Of a stretch of 64,000 bases of DNA, positions 9,790-20,030 are shown piece by piece (the stretch's first letter is position 1; every line of letters starts with the position of its first letter). Made by a program: the position numbers and the translations under genes. Origin of the DNA: JAFAFN01 sp963707555 (GTDB lineage Bacteria > Actinomycetota > Acidimicrobiia > Acidimicrobiales > Microtrichaceae). The notes below the pieces were generated by a model, which was not told the origin of the DNA, searched no databases, and saw nothing but the letters and a program-made list of their open reading frames with translations. The stretch covers positions 186,001 through 250,000 of the forward strand of contig CAVPQM010000010.1 in NCBI GenBank assembly GCA_963707555.1, read 5' to 3'.

Positions 9790-11822
9790 GGACAGCTCCC
9801 AGGTCGTGGATGGTGAACGGGGGGACGAGCTCGTCGAACGACAGCACCGGAACGTGCGGCAGCACCCGCGAGCTGAAGCGGCGCAGCGCCGGGCGCAGCG
9901 GCGGCGAGCACACCAGCACCGGGTGCTCGTCGCTCTGCTCGGCGTTGCGGACGGTGGCGATCAGACCGTTGCTCAGCGCCTCGGCCAGGTCGGGATCCAG
10001 GATGACGTTCGTGCCGCGCTCGTTGCGGGTCAGGGACTGCAGCAGCGTGTGCTCGAGCATCGGGTCCAGGCTCAGCACCGGCAGCCGACCGTCGGCGGCG
10101 CGGCCCGCGCAGATCGCCGGGGCGAGCACGACCCGGCACGCCTCGGCCAGGGTCTCGGTGTCACGGGTCGAGCGGCCCTGCTCGCTGATCACCTCGAGCA
10201 GACGCACCAGGTCACGGATCGGCACCTGGTCGGCGAGCAGCGCCTGCAGCACTGCGTGCACCTCGCTGATGCTGATCTGCACCGCGGTCAGGTCCTCGAT
10301 CACCGCGGGGTCGCTCTCGCGGACCATCTCGACCATGTGCTTCACGTCCTGGCGTGAGAGCAGCTGCGGCGCGTGGTTCCGGCAGACCTCGGACAGGTGC
10401 ACGCTGATCATCGAGGAGCGGTCGACGAGCGTGCCGCCCTCGGCCTCTGCCTGGCGACGCAGCTCCGTCGGCAGCCACTTGGCCGGCAGGCCGAAGACCG
10501 ACTCGCGGATCTCCGGTCCGGGGAACCGCTCCAGGTCGTCCGCGATCAGCAGGAAGTGCCCGGGCGGGGCGACACCGCTGGCGACCTCGACGCCGTGCAG
10601 GCGGATCACGTAGCTGCCGAGCGGCAGGTCGATGTTGTCTCGGGTCCGAACCGGCGGCAGGACCATGCCGAGCTCCATGGCCAGCTTGCGGCGGATGCCA
10701 CGCACCCGGTCGAGCAGGTCACCACCGGCGGCGCTGTCGACCAGGTCGACCAGGTCGATCGCGAGCTCCAGGCTGATCGCCTCGACGCGCATGGACCGGG
10801 CGATCTCGGCGGGGTCGTCGGCCGACGGCGGCGCCTCGGCCGCCTCGGGCACGCTCGCCTCTGCCGTCGCGGCCGTCGGCTGCGGCACGTTCGCCATCCG
10901 TGCGAGCGGCGACGAGCATGACCACGCCGACGGCGATGAAGGGGACCTTGGGCATGCCCGGCACCATGGCCATGACCAACAGGGCCGCACCGGCGGTCTG
11001 CATCGGCTTGTGCTGCTTGGCGAACTGGCCGATGACGCTGCTGCCCAGGTCGTCGTCGCCCGCGGCGCGGGTGACGATGAGCCCGGAGCTGATCGACACG
11101 AGCAGCGCCGGGATCTGGGTGACCAGGCCGTCGCCGACGGTCAGGATCGCGAAGTTGTCGACCGCCTCGGCGGGGCTCATGCCCATCTGGACGATGCCGA
11201 TGACGAAGCCGCCGATCAGGTTGATCGCGGTGATGATGACGCCGGCGATCGCATCGCCCTTGACGAACTTCCCGGCGCCGTCCATCGCGCCGTAGAAGTC
11301 GGCTTCGGCCGAGGTCTCCTTGCGGCGACGCCGGGCCTCGTCGTCGTCGATGATCCCGGCGTTGAGGTCGGCGTCGATCGCCATCTGCTTGCCGGGCATC
11401 GCGTCGAGCGTGAAGCGCGCGGCGACCTCGGCGACGCGGTTGGAGCCGTTGGTGATCACGACGAACTGGATGACGACCAGGATGAAGAACACGACCAGGC
11501 CGACGACGAGCGAGCCCTGGATCACGAAGTGGCCGAACGCCTCGATCACCGAGCCGGCGGAGCCGTTGCCGAGGATCAGTCGGGTGGACGACACGTTCAG
11601 TCCCAGTCGGAACAGCGTCGCGATGAGCAGGAGGCTCGGGAACGCCGACATGTCGAGCGCCTTGGTCGCGCCGATCGCCGCGAGCAGCAGCAGGACCGAG
11701 AACGCGATGTTCAGCGTGAGCAGCACGTCGAGCAGCGCGGCCGGCATCGGGATGACCATGAGGGCCACCACGAACACCATCGCTGCGGGGAACACCGTCG
11801 TACCGAGGCGTCGCGACGTCAT
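9770..11822 (-). CDS. flhA: Flagellar export gate protein FlhA
   Basis: FlhA is the membrane and cytoplasmic ring component of the flagellar type III export gate. The N-terminal half has eight or so membrane helices and the family signatures PSLLLIATLFRLGLNVSSTR and DAMPGKQMAIDADLNAG (the FHIPEP-type region). The cytoplasmic half includes LPLGSYVIRLHGVEVASG, FGLPAKWLP and the C-terminal ELVPPFTIHDLGAVRV. Length is about 683 residues, normal for FlhA. One frameshift near 10903 separates the halves. The ATG at 11822 overlaps a downstream stop of the flhB frame, and a sigma-28-like promoter lies at 11895-11922, so flhA may also have its own transcript. Confidence 0.95.
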
Positions 11823-13112
11823 CAGACCTTCACCGAACCGGGCGTCCGTGCCGCAACTGTCCCGTTGGCATCCTGCCGTGGGTCGTGCCCGTCAATCGGC
11901 GCGCGGTCACCCCCGATGAGGGTTCGTCGAGGATCCTGGGGCACCGAGGGTGCGCGGCGTGTCGGTGCGCGTCGGGTCGGCCGCCAGGCGAGCGCCGTGT
12001 CGGGGTCCTCGCCGACGGGGGTCCACGTGTCGGGCACCGCCAACGAGGTGCGTCCACCGAGCAGGGGGCGCCCCTCGAGGCGCCGGATGAACGCGAGCAC
12101 CGTGGCGACGGCCTGGAACAGCGCGGCCGGGATCTCGTCGTCGACCCGGCACGCCCGGTACAGGGTCCGAGCGAGTGGCGGCGACTCGACGACCGGGACG
12201 CCGCCGTCCTCGGCCGCACGTCGGATGCGCTGCGCCATGCCGTCCGCGCCGCGGGCGACCACCCGGGGCGCACCCTTCAGCGGTTCGTAGACCAGCGCGA
12301 CCGCGAAGTGCGTCGGGTTGGTGATGACCACGTCGGCCTCGCCCACCGAGGCGAGCATGCGGTTGCGGCTCATCGCCATGCCGTTCTGGCGCAGCTTGGC
12401 CTTCACGTGCGGATCGCCCTCGGACTCCCGCGTCTCCTGCTTGACCTCCTGCTTGGTCATCCTGGAGTCGCGCTTGAGGTTGAAGCGCTGCCACGCGAAG
12501 TCGGCGACGCCGATCAGCGTGCCCACCACCGCGACGAGCTGGACCAGCCCGAGCAGCGACGAGCCCACCTCGGCCAGCGCCGGGTGCCAGGGCCCAGGTC
12601 GACCCGAGCATGCGGCGCGACATGGCCAGGACCGACGGCACCGCGACGATCAGGATGACGACCAGCGTCAGGACCTGCTTGCCGGTCTCCCACAGGGTCT
12701 TGACCGACACCAGCCGCTTCAACCCCGCGCCGGGGTTGACCCGCTCCCACTTGGGCTTGAGCGGATCGGTCGCGAACACGAAGCCGACCTGGGCCAGGTT
12801 GCCGACGATCCCCCAGAGCATCGCGGCGAGCAGCAGCGGCACGACCGCGACGAAGGCACCGCGGGCGACCACACCGGCCTGGTCGATCAGCACGCCGGGC
12901 TCGGGCTGCGCGGTGATCGTCTCGATGCCGCGCAGACCGTCGATCACCACGTCGCCGATCCTGGCGACGACCGACGGGAGGAAGAAGGTGGCGATGAGCA
13001 GCGACGTCCAGGACACCAGCGTCGGGCTCTTGGCGACCTGGCCCTTCTTGCGCGACTCCTTCTTGCGCTTGGCGCTCTGGTCCTCTGTCTTCTGGTCGCG
13101 GTCCTTCGCCAC
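11822..13112 (-). CDS. flhB: Flagellar export switch protein FlhB, frameshifted
   Basis: FlhB sets export specificity from hook to filament substrates. The N-terminal part has RKKESRKKGQVAKSP and membrane helices; the cytoplasmic part contains the autocleavage motif in VVITNPTHFAVALVYEP followed by APRVVARGADGMAQRIR. A frameshift near 12570 joins the two. The start is a GTG at 13112; an ATG at 13152 overlapping the fliR stop is possible if a further indel exists. The end is unsure: one frame stops at 11907, another at 11822. The last 90 bases have poor third-position GC, so 11907 may be the true end. Confidence 0.92.
11895..11922 (-). promoter_or_regulatory. Sigma-28-like promoter upstream of flhA
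   Basis: On the minus strand CCCTCA is followed after 17 bases from CTCA by CCGATTG (CTCA at 11920-11917, CCGAT at 11899-11895). The same element with the same spacing occurs before five other flagellar units in this window. It lies 73 bases upstream of the flhA ATG. Confidence 0.6.
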
Positions 13113-13148
13113 GGCTCAGCCCCGCCGTCCGTGCGAACGACGCCGCGC

Positions 13149-13928
13149 TCATCCGACGATCGCGGCCATGCCGCGCAGGGCCATGTCGACGATGAGCTCG
13201 ACCGCTCGGGGCAGCAGCATGATCGCCATGCCACCCAGGCCCAGCACCACCAGGCTCTTGGTGCCGAAGCCGATCACCAGCAGGTTCATCTGCGGGGCGG
13301 CCTTGGCGAGCAGGCCGAGCAGCAGCTCGGCCATGAACAGCGCCGCCATCAGGGGTGCCGCGATCTGCAGTGCGGCGACGAAGAAGTTGGCGAGCCCTTC
13401 GGTGAGCGTCGCGCTGACGGTCCCGAGGTCGAAGCCCGACATCGGCGCGGCGTCGAAGCTCCGCAGCAGGCCACCGATGAACAGCAGGTAGCCGCCGCTC
13501 GAGAAGAGCAGCAGCGTGGCGAGCATCTGGTAGAGCCGGGCGACGGGTGTCGAGCTCGCCTGGCTGAACGGGTCGAACGCCGCGGCACTCGAGAACGCGG
13601 CGCTGAAGTCGATGAGCTGGCCGGCGGCCTGCACCGCCGAGAAGAGGATCAGGATGATGAAGCCGAGCGCCGCGCCCATCGCCGCCTGGAAGACGATCCC
13701 GGAGATCACCGACGCGGTGTCGACCCCGGCGATCGTCTCGGTCATCCGGGGCGTGACGATCATGGCGAGCACGACCGACATGCCGACCTTGACCCGGCCG
13801 GGCACCATCGAGCCGGCGAACGGCGGCGCGATCAGCAGGAACACCAGGATCCGCACCGATGCCATGACGAACGTCGCGGCCTGCGCCGGGTCGAGCGTCA
13901 GTCCCATCAGGCCGGCCGTCGCCGTCAC
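13149..13928 (-). CDS. fliR: Flagellar export protein FliR
   Basis: FliR is an integral component of the FliPQR export channel. The intact frame gives 259 residues from the GTG at 13928, which overlaps the fliQ stop as GTGA. It has about six membrane helices, including ASVRILVFLLIAPPF, GFIILILFSAVQAAGQLIDF and LLLFSSGGYLLFIGGLL. The YQMLATLLLF and AAPLMAALFMAELLLG regions are typical of the family. It overlaps fliQ and lies directly ahead of flhB, the usual gene order. Confidence 0.95.
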   Translation of the reverse strand: MTATAGLMGLTLDPAQAATFVMASVRILVFLLIAPPFAGSMVPGRVKVGMSVVLAMIVTPRMTETIAGVDTASVISGIVFQAAMGAALGFIILILFSAVQAAGQLIDFSAAFSSAAAFDPFSQASSTPVARLYQMLATLLLFSSGGYLLFIGGLLRSFDAAPMSGFDLGTVSATLTEGLANFFVAALQIAAPLMAALFMAELLLGLLAKAAPQMNLLVIGFGTKSLVVLGLGGMAIMLLPRAVELIVDMALRGMAAIVG

Positions 13929-14209
13929 TGCAGCAGCTCGGGGATCCGGGCGAACAGGTCGTCGGTCATCGTGATGGTCGTCTGCAGCATCCAGGCGCCG
14001 CCGACGAGGATCACGACCATCACCGCGAAGCACTTGGGCACGAAGGTGAGCGTCTGCTCCTGGAGCTGGGTCACCGACTGCACCAGACCGATGGCCAGGC
14101 CGACACCGAGGGTCACCATCAGGATGGGACCGCCGAGCTTCACGGCGAGCAGCATCGCGTCCAGCCCGATCTGGATCACCTGGGTGTCGGTCATCGCGAG
14201 CATCGTCAT
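13925..14209 (-). CDS. fliQ: Flagellar export protein FliQ
   Basis: The 94-residue protein has two membrane helices with family motifs IGLDAMLLAVKLGGPIL, VGLAIGLVQSVTQLQEQT and LTFVPK. FliQ is one of the helical-hairpin subunits of the FliPQR export channel. The ATG at 14209 overlaps the fliP stop as ATGA; an ATG at 14194 giving 89 residues, the more usual length, is also possible. The stop overlaps the fliR start. Confidence 0.95.
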   Translation of the reverse strand: MTMLAMTDTQVIQIGLDAMLLAVKLGGPILMVTLGVGLAIGLVQSVTQLQEQTLTFVPKCFAVMVVILVGGAWMLQTTITMTDDLFARIPELLQ

Positions 14210-15178
14210 CCTCCACCTCGGTAGTTCGCGACGAGCGCCTCGGCGGTCAGCGCCCAGCCGTCGACCATCACGAACACGAGCAGCTTCAACGGGAGCGACA
14301 CGAACACCGGCGGCAGCATCATCATCCCGAGCGACATGAGGACCGCGGCGACGACCAGGTCGATCACGACGAACGGCACGAAGATGACGATGCCGATGAT
14401 GAAGGCCGACTGCAGCTCGCTGAGCACGAAGGCGGGCACCAGGGCGACCATCGACGTGTCCTGAGGGGTCTCGGGCTGCTCGCCGCCCGACATGCCGATC
14501 ATCATCTCGAGATCGGAGCTGCGGGTGTTCGCGAGCATGAACTCCTTGAAGGGGCCCTCGGCCTCCTTGATCGCCTCGGACTGGCTGATCTGCCCGTCGA
14601 GGTACGGCTGCAGCGCGGTGTCGTTCACCTCGGTGAGCACCGGCGCCATGACGAAGAAGGTCAGGAACATCGCCAGGCCGACGAGCACCTGGTTCGGCGG
14701 GATCGCCTGGACACCGAGCGCGTTGCGGGTCAGCGACAGCACCACCACGATGCGGGTGAAGCTGGTCATCATCAGCAGGATCGACGGCGCGACCGCCAGG
14801 ACCGTGAGGCCCAGGAGGATGGTGACCGCCTTGCTCGGTTCCTCGGTCTCGCCGTCGCCGCCCAGGTCGACCTCGATGTCGAGGCCACCGGTCTCGACGG
14901 CGCCGGGTGCCTGGCCGTCGGAGGTCTGGCCGTCGGCTCCCTCGCGGGCAGGACCGGGGGTGCCGTCGAGCAGCGACTCGCCGTCGGACGGTGCCACCTC
15001 GCCGGGTGTCGCCGGGTCGGCCGTCGCCGACGGCTCGTCCTCGACCGGGGCGACCGGGGCGACCGGCGGCGACCGGGGGGACGGGTTCGTCCTGGGCCGA
15101 GGCCGGCGCGGCCCAGACCCAGCAGATCAGGGTGATGAGTCCGATCGCGACCCAGGCCAGCTTGGTCCGGGTCGACAT
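14206..15178 (-). CDS. fliP: Flagellar export protein FliP, one frameshift
   Basis: FliP is the core subunit of the flagellar type III export channel. The signal peptide reads MSTRTKLAWVAIGLITLIC up to AAPASAQDE, as in many FliP precursors. A Pro/Ala/Asp/Gly-rich linker follows and then the FliP domain: MMTSFTRIVVVLSLTRNALG, PPNQVLVGLAMFLTFFVM and the C-terminal MSLGMMMLPP and PLKLLVFVMVDGW. A frameshift falls near 15070 in a run of tandem gaccggggc repeats, a site prone to sequencing error. Length without the shift is about 323 residues. The stop overlaps fliQ. Confidence 0.95.
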
Positions 15179-15227
15179 GTCGGGGAAGAAGAGGAACGAG
15201 TGCTGCCGAGGTGGCACGGGGGTCCGA

Positions 15228-15841
15228 TCAGGACTTGCGCACCGTCAACTCTCTGAGAGCGTCGACGAAGCTCATCCCTGTCGGCTGGGTGCCCGCGCTC
15301 GGCGCGTGCACCCGGGTCCCGGTCCGTCGGGACCCCGTGGTCATCCCCACCGCGTGAGCGGTCGGGGCAGTGCTGCATCGTCCGGCCGGGCGCACCGGCT
15401 GGATCGGTTCGGTCGTCGGCGGCGGGCGCCGGCGCGGCTGCATGGGCCGGAGCGGCCGCATGATCTGGCGCGGCCGCATGGTCGTGCGCGATCGCTGCGA
15501 CCGGAGCGGGGGTGGAGGCCGGCGCGGCGTCGATCGCCGCGGGTGTCGTCACCCAGGAGCCGCCCTCGCCGGGCGCGGTCGCCAACACGTTCACCTGCTG
15601 GTCGGTCACGCCGAGCATCACCGTCACGTCGCCGACGGAGGCGACGACGATCGAGGCCCGCTTGCCGAGCGACTTGCGGTCGACGACCTGGAGCCGCGGC
15701 CTGGGTCTCGCCGGCGGCCGAGGGCCGCAGCAGCCCGCGGCGCCGCAGCACCCAGGTGACCGCGCCGACGAGCGCCAGGACCATCCCGAGGGACAGTCCG
15801 AGCCGCAGGAGCAGCATCAACGTGTTCGGTGACTCAGCCAT
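15228..15841 (-). CDS. fliO: FliO-like flagellar biosynthesis protein, frameshifted
   Basis: A short N-terminus is followed by a single membrane helix (MLLLRLGLSLGMVLALVGAVTW), then a basic stretch, then VGDVTVMLGVTDQQVNVLA, the small cytoplasmic domain typical of FliO. A long Ala/Pro/His/Asp-rich linker follows and the gene probably ends with SFVDALRELTVRKS at 15228. Frame changes lie near 15700 and 15400. FliO helps assemble the FliPQR core; the position between fliN and fliP is the standard one. The family is poorly conserved, so position carries much of the weight. Confidence 0.82.
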
Positions 15842-15862
15842 GTGCGAGGACCCGGGTGCGGG

Positions 15863-16822
15863 TCAGACCTCGCCCGAGCCGACGATCTCGGTCAATCGGA
15901 TCCCGTACTCCTCGTCGATCACGACGACTTCGCCCCGGGCGATGAGCGTGCCGTTCACCAACAGGTCGATGGGGCTGCCGGCGGTGCGGTCCAGCTCGAT
16001 CACCGAGCCGGGGCCCAGCTCGAGCAGGTCGGCGACGGCCATGCGGGTGCGGCCGAGCTCGACGGTCACCTGCATCTCGACGTCGGCCAGGGCACGGAGT
16101 GCTGCAGCCCGAGGCGGCTCTGCGCCGGCAGCCGGGTCCGGGTCCTCGACGACGGGAGCGGCGAGCGCAGCACCCGAGCGCGATCGGGCGACGTCCGCGG
16201 CCGCGGTTGCAGCAGCGGCAGCGGCTCCCCCGTCCGGCGAGCCGGTCGCGGTCGGAGCGGCGGCCGCGTCATCGGCGCGGGCGACCAGGGCGACGGTGCC
16301 GGCGTGGCGACCGTCGTGGAACAGTCCGGCGGCGACGAGCACCAGGTTCCCGTCGACGACGAGCAGGTGGTCGATCTCGGCGGCCCGTTCGATCGGCAGC
16401 GCACCGCTGACGACGGAGCCCTGGGCGCGGGCCCAGCCGTCGATCGCGTTCGACACCGCGCCGAGCCATGCGGGCGCGGCACCCGGTTCGGGTTCCGCCG
16501 GGTTCGGGCCGGCGACCCGGGTCGTCAGGGCGTCGTCGAGGATCACGGCGACCTGCACGACGTGGCCACCACCGAGGGAGACCATGACGCCGTGGGCGCC
16601 GCCAGCGGGCGCCAGGTCCGACGGGCCGTCCTGGAGCTCGGTCGGACCGAGCTGCAGGTCCACCTCCGCGGCGAGCAGCGACAGCGCGGCCGACACAGAG
16701 CGGGTCATGTCGTCGCCGTGGGCGAGCACCGCCTCGAGCGGGAGCCGGTCCGACGTGTCCTGGTCGACAGCACTTCCGGGGGCCTGGGTGGTGGGGGTCA
16801 TCGGATCTCCGGATCGAGTCAT
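15863..16822 (-). CDS. fliN: Flagellar motor switch protein FliN with long N-terminal domain
   Basis: The last 80 residues are a SpoA/FliN domain: LADVEMQVTVELGRTRMAV, LLELGPGSVIELDRTAGSP and LLVNGTLIARGEVVVIDEEY. This part forms the lower C-ring of the motor. The preceding 200 residues include an Ala/Pro-rich linker and a globular region (SLGGGHVVQVAVILDDAL, WLGAVSNAIDGWARAQG) comparable in placement to the N-terminal domain of FliY-type switch proteins, although I cannot show CheC-type catalytic motifs. The intact frame is 319 residues, against about 100-140 for simple FliN. The ATG at 16822 overlaps the fliM stop (ATGA). Confidence 0.9.
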   Translation of the reverse strand: MTRSGDPMTPTTQAPGSAVDQDTSDRLPLEAVLAHGDDMTRSVSAALSLLAAEVDLQLGPTELQDGPSDLAPAGGAHGVMVSLGGGHVVQVAVILDDALTTRVAGPNPAEPEPGAAPAWLGAVSNAIDGWARAQGSVVSGALPIERAAEIDHLLVVDGNLVLVAAGLFHDGRHAGTVALVARADDAAAAPTATGSPDGGAAAAAATAAADVARSRSGAALAAPVVEDPDPAAGAEPPRAAALRALADVEMQVTVELGRTRMAVADLLELGPGSVIELDRTAGSPIDLLVNGTLIARGEVVVIDEEYGIRLTEIVGSGEV

Positions 16823-17733
16823 CGGATGGGTGCGACCACTTGGGCAGCGACTCGCTTGCCCTTGCGTGCGGGCCGCACGGCGAACAGGGGGACGTCGTCG
16901 ACGGTCGCGGTCAGCAGTGCGTCGGCGGGGTGCTCGAGGGTGATGACGTCACCGACGCGCAGGCCGAGGATGTCCTGGCTGCGCATCGCGGTCGGCTGGA
17001 ACACGACCGACACGTCGACCGGCGTGTCGTTGATGCGGCCGGCGACACGCTCGGTCGCGAGCGCTGCGGCCACCGGGTCGCCACCGCGGTCGGACTGACC
17101 GACGATGCCGCCGAGCAGCGGTTCGAGCACTGCGTACGGGTAGCAGAGCGACAGGTGCGTGGCGGTGTCCGCGATCCGCAGCGCGAACGACACGACGACG
17201 ACCATGTCCGAGGGCGAGGCCAGCTGCACGAACTGCGGGTTCGACTCGGTCGCGACGACGGTCGGCTCGACCCTGGCCACGTTCTCGAACGCGTACGACA
17301 GCTCCTTGAGCCCCCGGTCGGTGATCATCCGGATCAGGCTCGACTCGATCTCGGACAGGGGCCGCAGTGGCACCGACGCGCCGCCGCGACCGCCGAGCAT
17401 CAGCTCGACGATGTTCAGGGCACCTTCGATCTGCAGCTGCAGGATGCCGTTGCCCTTGAGCGGCTCGAGGGACAGGATCGACATGTGCGACGGGATCGGG
17501 ACGTCCCGGACGTACTCGTCGTAGCTGAGCTCCTCGATCGACTCGACGGCCATGACGCACACGGAGCGGAGGCTCGACGAGAGCATCGTCGAGAACTGTC
17601 CGGCGAAGGTCTCGTGGATGATCTGCAGGTTCCGGAGATGGTCCCTGTTCAGCTTGTTGGGGCGGCGGAAGTCGAACGAGCGCGTGTGCGCGCGCCGTTC
17701 CACCGACGACGAGTCTCGGGGCGACCGGAACAT
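16819..17733 (-). CDS. fliM: Flagellar motor switch protein FliM
   Basis: FliM is the middle C-ring protein of the motor. Recognisable segments are YDFRRP-like SFDFRRPNKLNRDHLRNLQ, the central CheC-like region (IPSHMSILSLEPLKGNGIL, ELMLGGRGG, IESSLIRMITDRGLKEL) and a C-terminal SpoA domain ending in RVGDVITLEHPADALLTA. I chose the ATG at 17733 because codons upstream of it lack the GC3 bias and hold a promoter-like element. From that start (304 residues) the N-terminal EIDALL-type CheY-binding motif of canonical FliM is absent. It overlaps fliN. Confidence 0.93.
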   Translation of the reverse strand: MFRSPRDSSSVERRAHTRSFDFRRPNKLNRDHLRNLQIIHETFAGQFSTMLSSSLRSVCVMAVESIEELSYDEYVRDVPIPSHMSILSLEPLKGNGILQLQIEGALNIVELMLGGRGGASVPLRPLSEIESSLIRMITDRGLKELSYAFENVARVEPTVVATESNPQFVQLASPSDMVVVVSFALRIADTATHLSLCYPYAVLEPLLGGIVGQSDRGGDPVAAALATERVAGRINDTPVDVSVVFQPTAMRSQDILGLRVGDVITLEHPADALLTATVDDVPLFAVRPARKGKRVAAQVVAPIR

Positions 17734-17757
17734 GGTCCGCTGCTGTGGCACACAGGT

Positions 17758-17787
17758 GGGTCGGATCCGGGCGCGGCCCGATGAGAG
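17758..17787 (-). promoter_or_regulatory. Sigma-28-like promoter upstream of fliM
   Basis: Minus strand ACTCTCATCG, then CCGACCC, with 17 bases between CTCA (17785-17782) and CCGA (17764-17761). It sits in the 136-base gap between fliL and fliM, 25 bases ahead of the chosen fliM ATG, so any leader would be short. The -10 half is the least conserved of the six copies (CCGAC rather than CCGAT). Confidence 0.55.
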
Positions 17788-17869
17788 TTGGTGCGTGATT
17801 TCTGGTGGCCCCGCCCGCGACACGGGCGGCAGGGGTGGCGATCGCCGCGCGGCGAGCGGCGCGCACCGG

Positions 17870-18361
17870 TCACTGCACGATGAACTCCGTCACGTAGATC
17901 TCGGAGAACTCCTCGGGGAACAGCTCCGCGCCACCGTCGCGCAGGAGCTCCTTGAGGTCGTCGCGACCACCTGCGGCGACGATCTCCTCGCCGGTGCGCT
18001 CGCCGATCCGGTCGATGATCAGGTCCATGTACCGGCTGGATCCGCCGTGTTCCATCCACTCGGCGCCCGGCACCCCCTCGACCAGCTCGACGGCCAGCCC
18101 GAGCCGCAGGTACCGGCCGTCCGCGAGGTTCAGGGTCATGGGTTCGAGCTGCACGATCTCGCCCGGTACCAGCTCCTCCTCGGCGGCGGCGCTGTCCGTC
18201 GACTCGTCACCCTTGTCGGCGGTCCTCACCATGAAGCCGGCGCCCAGCAGCCCGACGGCCACGATGAGCGCGGGGATCAGGTTGGAGCGCTTCTTCCGCG
18301 CCGGTTCCGGTGCGACATCGGCGATGTCGGCCGCGTCGACGGGCGTGTCGGTGGTGGTCAT
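17870..18361 (-). CDS. fliL: Flagellar basal body-associated protein FliL
   Basis: Intact 163-residue protein: cytoplasmic Asp/Ala-rich N-terminus, one membrane helix (LIPALIVAVGLLGAGFMV), acidic linker, then the periplasmic FliL domain with MTLNLADGRYLRLGLAVEL and a C-terminal FSEIYVTEFIVQ. FliL surrounds the stator units and supports motor torque. The ATG at 18361 overlaps the motB stop (ATGA), and motA-motB-fliL form a stator module. Confidence 0.93.
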   Translation of the reverse strand: MTTTDTPVDAADIADVAPEPARKKRSNLIPALIVAVGLLGAGFMVRTADKGDESTDSAAAEEELVPGEIVQLEPMTLNLADGRYLRLGLAVELVEGVPGAEWMEHGGSSRYMDLIIDRIGERTGEEIVAAGGRDDLKELLRDGGAELFPEEFSEIYVTEFIVQ

Positions 18362-19246
18362 GGCCCTGCCTCCTCGGTGGTGCCCGACCGGTCGGACGGC
18401 ACCGCCCCGGCCTCGTTCGGAATGCCGCTGGCCCCGGCCGGATCGACGGCGGTGGCGGACAGCACCGCGATGTCGACGCGACGGTTGCGGGCCCGACCCT
18501 CGGTGGTCGTGTTCGACTCGAGCGGACGCTGCTCCGCGTACCCGCCTGCGACCAGGCGGGCAGGGTCCATGCCGTGGCGGTCGACCAGGTAGCGCAGCAC
18601 GACCGACGCCCGTGACGTCGACAGCTCCCAGTTCGAGGGGAACCGGCCGCTCGAGATCGGCACGTCGTCGGTGTGGCCCTCGATCGAGATGCGGTTCGGC
18701 AGGGCGGCCAGCGCCGACGGCGAGCGCGTCGAGCGCTGCGGAACCGTCCTGGCGCAGCTCTGCGGCGCCGGCGGCGAAGAGCACGTCGTCGCTCACGATG
18801 CTGACCACCAGACCCCGGTCCTCCCGCCGGAACGTGACGGCGTCACCGAAGCCGGCGACGGTCGCACGTTCCTTGATGACCGCTTCGGCCTCGGTGAGCT
18901 GGTCGAGCTCGACCTGTCGGGCGGAGCGCGCCTCGGACTCCCGTTCGAGCGCGGCCCGTGCCGTCGGGAGCTCGTGGGATCCGAGCGCCACGGTGGTCGT
19001 CGTCGGAGTGGCGGCGACGCCGTCCTCGAGCACTCCTCCCCCGCCGTCCGCGGTGCGTTCGATGCCCATCTGCGACGAGAAGCCCTGCGCGAACTCCTTC
19101 ATCCGTGCCAGGTCCTGGTTGCCGATCGCCCAGAGCACCAGGAACAGGCCCATGAGCAGCGTGAGCATGTCGGCGTAGGGGATCACCCACGCCTCGTGGT
19201 TGACGTGCTCCTCGTCGTCGTCGTGGTGCGCGCTGCGTCTACGCAC
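18358..19246 (-). CDS. motB: Flagellar motor stator protein MotB, one frameshift
   Basis: MotB anchors the stator to peptidoglycan and carries the proton-binding aspartate. The single N-terminal helix contains it: PYADMLTLLMGLFLVLWAI. The C-terminal OmpA-like domain has ISIEGHTDDVPI, FPSNWELSTSRASVVLRYL and GRARNRRVDI. A frameshift near 18720 separates the central region from the OmpA domain. The GTG start at 19246 overlaps the motA stop by eight bases. Confidence 0.95.
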
Positions 19247-20028
19247 TCTTCTTCTCCGCCCTGGGATCCACCCGGGCCGCGGGCGGCAGGTGGCTGCGCA
19301 TCAGGTCGTCGAGCATGCGCGGGTTGAAGCCGGACTGGATGGCGAGCACGCCCTCGACGATCAGGCGCTTGTAGGCGACCTCCTCGGAGGACGATGCGCA
19401 CGAGCTTCGCGGACCACGGCAGGAACACGCCGTTGGCCAGGAACACACCCCAGAAGGTGGCGATGAACGCGGCGGCGATGCCGTGGCCGAGCTCCTCGGG
19501 GTTGTCGAGCTTGCCGAGCGTGACGATCAGGCCGACGACGGCACCGATGATGCCGAACGTCGGTGCGTACACGCCCATCGACGAGATCAGCTTGGCGCCC
19601 TGACGGTGACGTGACTGCATGGCACGGATCTCGGTGTCCATGATCTCCTCGACGGTCTCGGGGTCCGCACCGTCGATGGCCATCTGGAGACCTCGCCGCA
19701 GGAACGGTTCGTCGAGGGTCGAGACCTCGTCCTCGAGCGACGAGCAGCCCGTCGCGGCGAGCCCGTTCGCCGAGCCCGACGATCTGGCCGATGAGCTCGT
19801 CGGCGTCCGCTTGGGCGCCTTGCCGACGAACTTCTTCAGCAGCTTCGGGAAGCTGCGGATGTCCTCCATCGTCGAACCGAGGAACGCGGCGCCGAAGGTG
19901 GGCAGGAACACGATCAGGAAGGCGGCCGGCACGGCGAAGAACGCCACCGGCGAGACACCCTTGATGAGGGAGCCGACGAACACGCCGATGAGGACGAGCA
20001 GGAGCCCGATGAGTGTTGCGGGGTCCAT
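19239..20028 (-). CDS. motA: Flagellar motor stator protein MotA, frameshifted
   Basis: MotA forms the proton-conducting stator channel with MotB. Motifs: N-terminal MDPATLIGLLLVLIGVFVG helix, the cytoplasmic loop (STLDEPFLRRGLQMAIDG, MDTEIRAMQSRHRQGAKL) and the last two helices FGIIGAVVGLIVTLGKL and AAAFIATFWGVFLANGVFL. The end is EEVAYKRLIVEGVLAIQSG and SHLPPAAR. A pair of compensating shifts lies at about 19740-19800, and a further shift near 19390 before the tail. The ATG at 20028 follows the flbD stop by two bases. Confidence 0.94.
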
Positions 20029-20030
20029 GG

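Noticed and set aside
11895..11940. c-di-GMP riboswitch suggested by conserved GATGAGGG-type sequence
   Set aside because: No riboswitch core; the conserved parts match only the CTCA and CCGA blocks with constant spacing, which fits a promoter.
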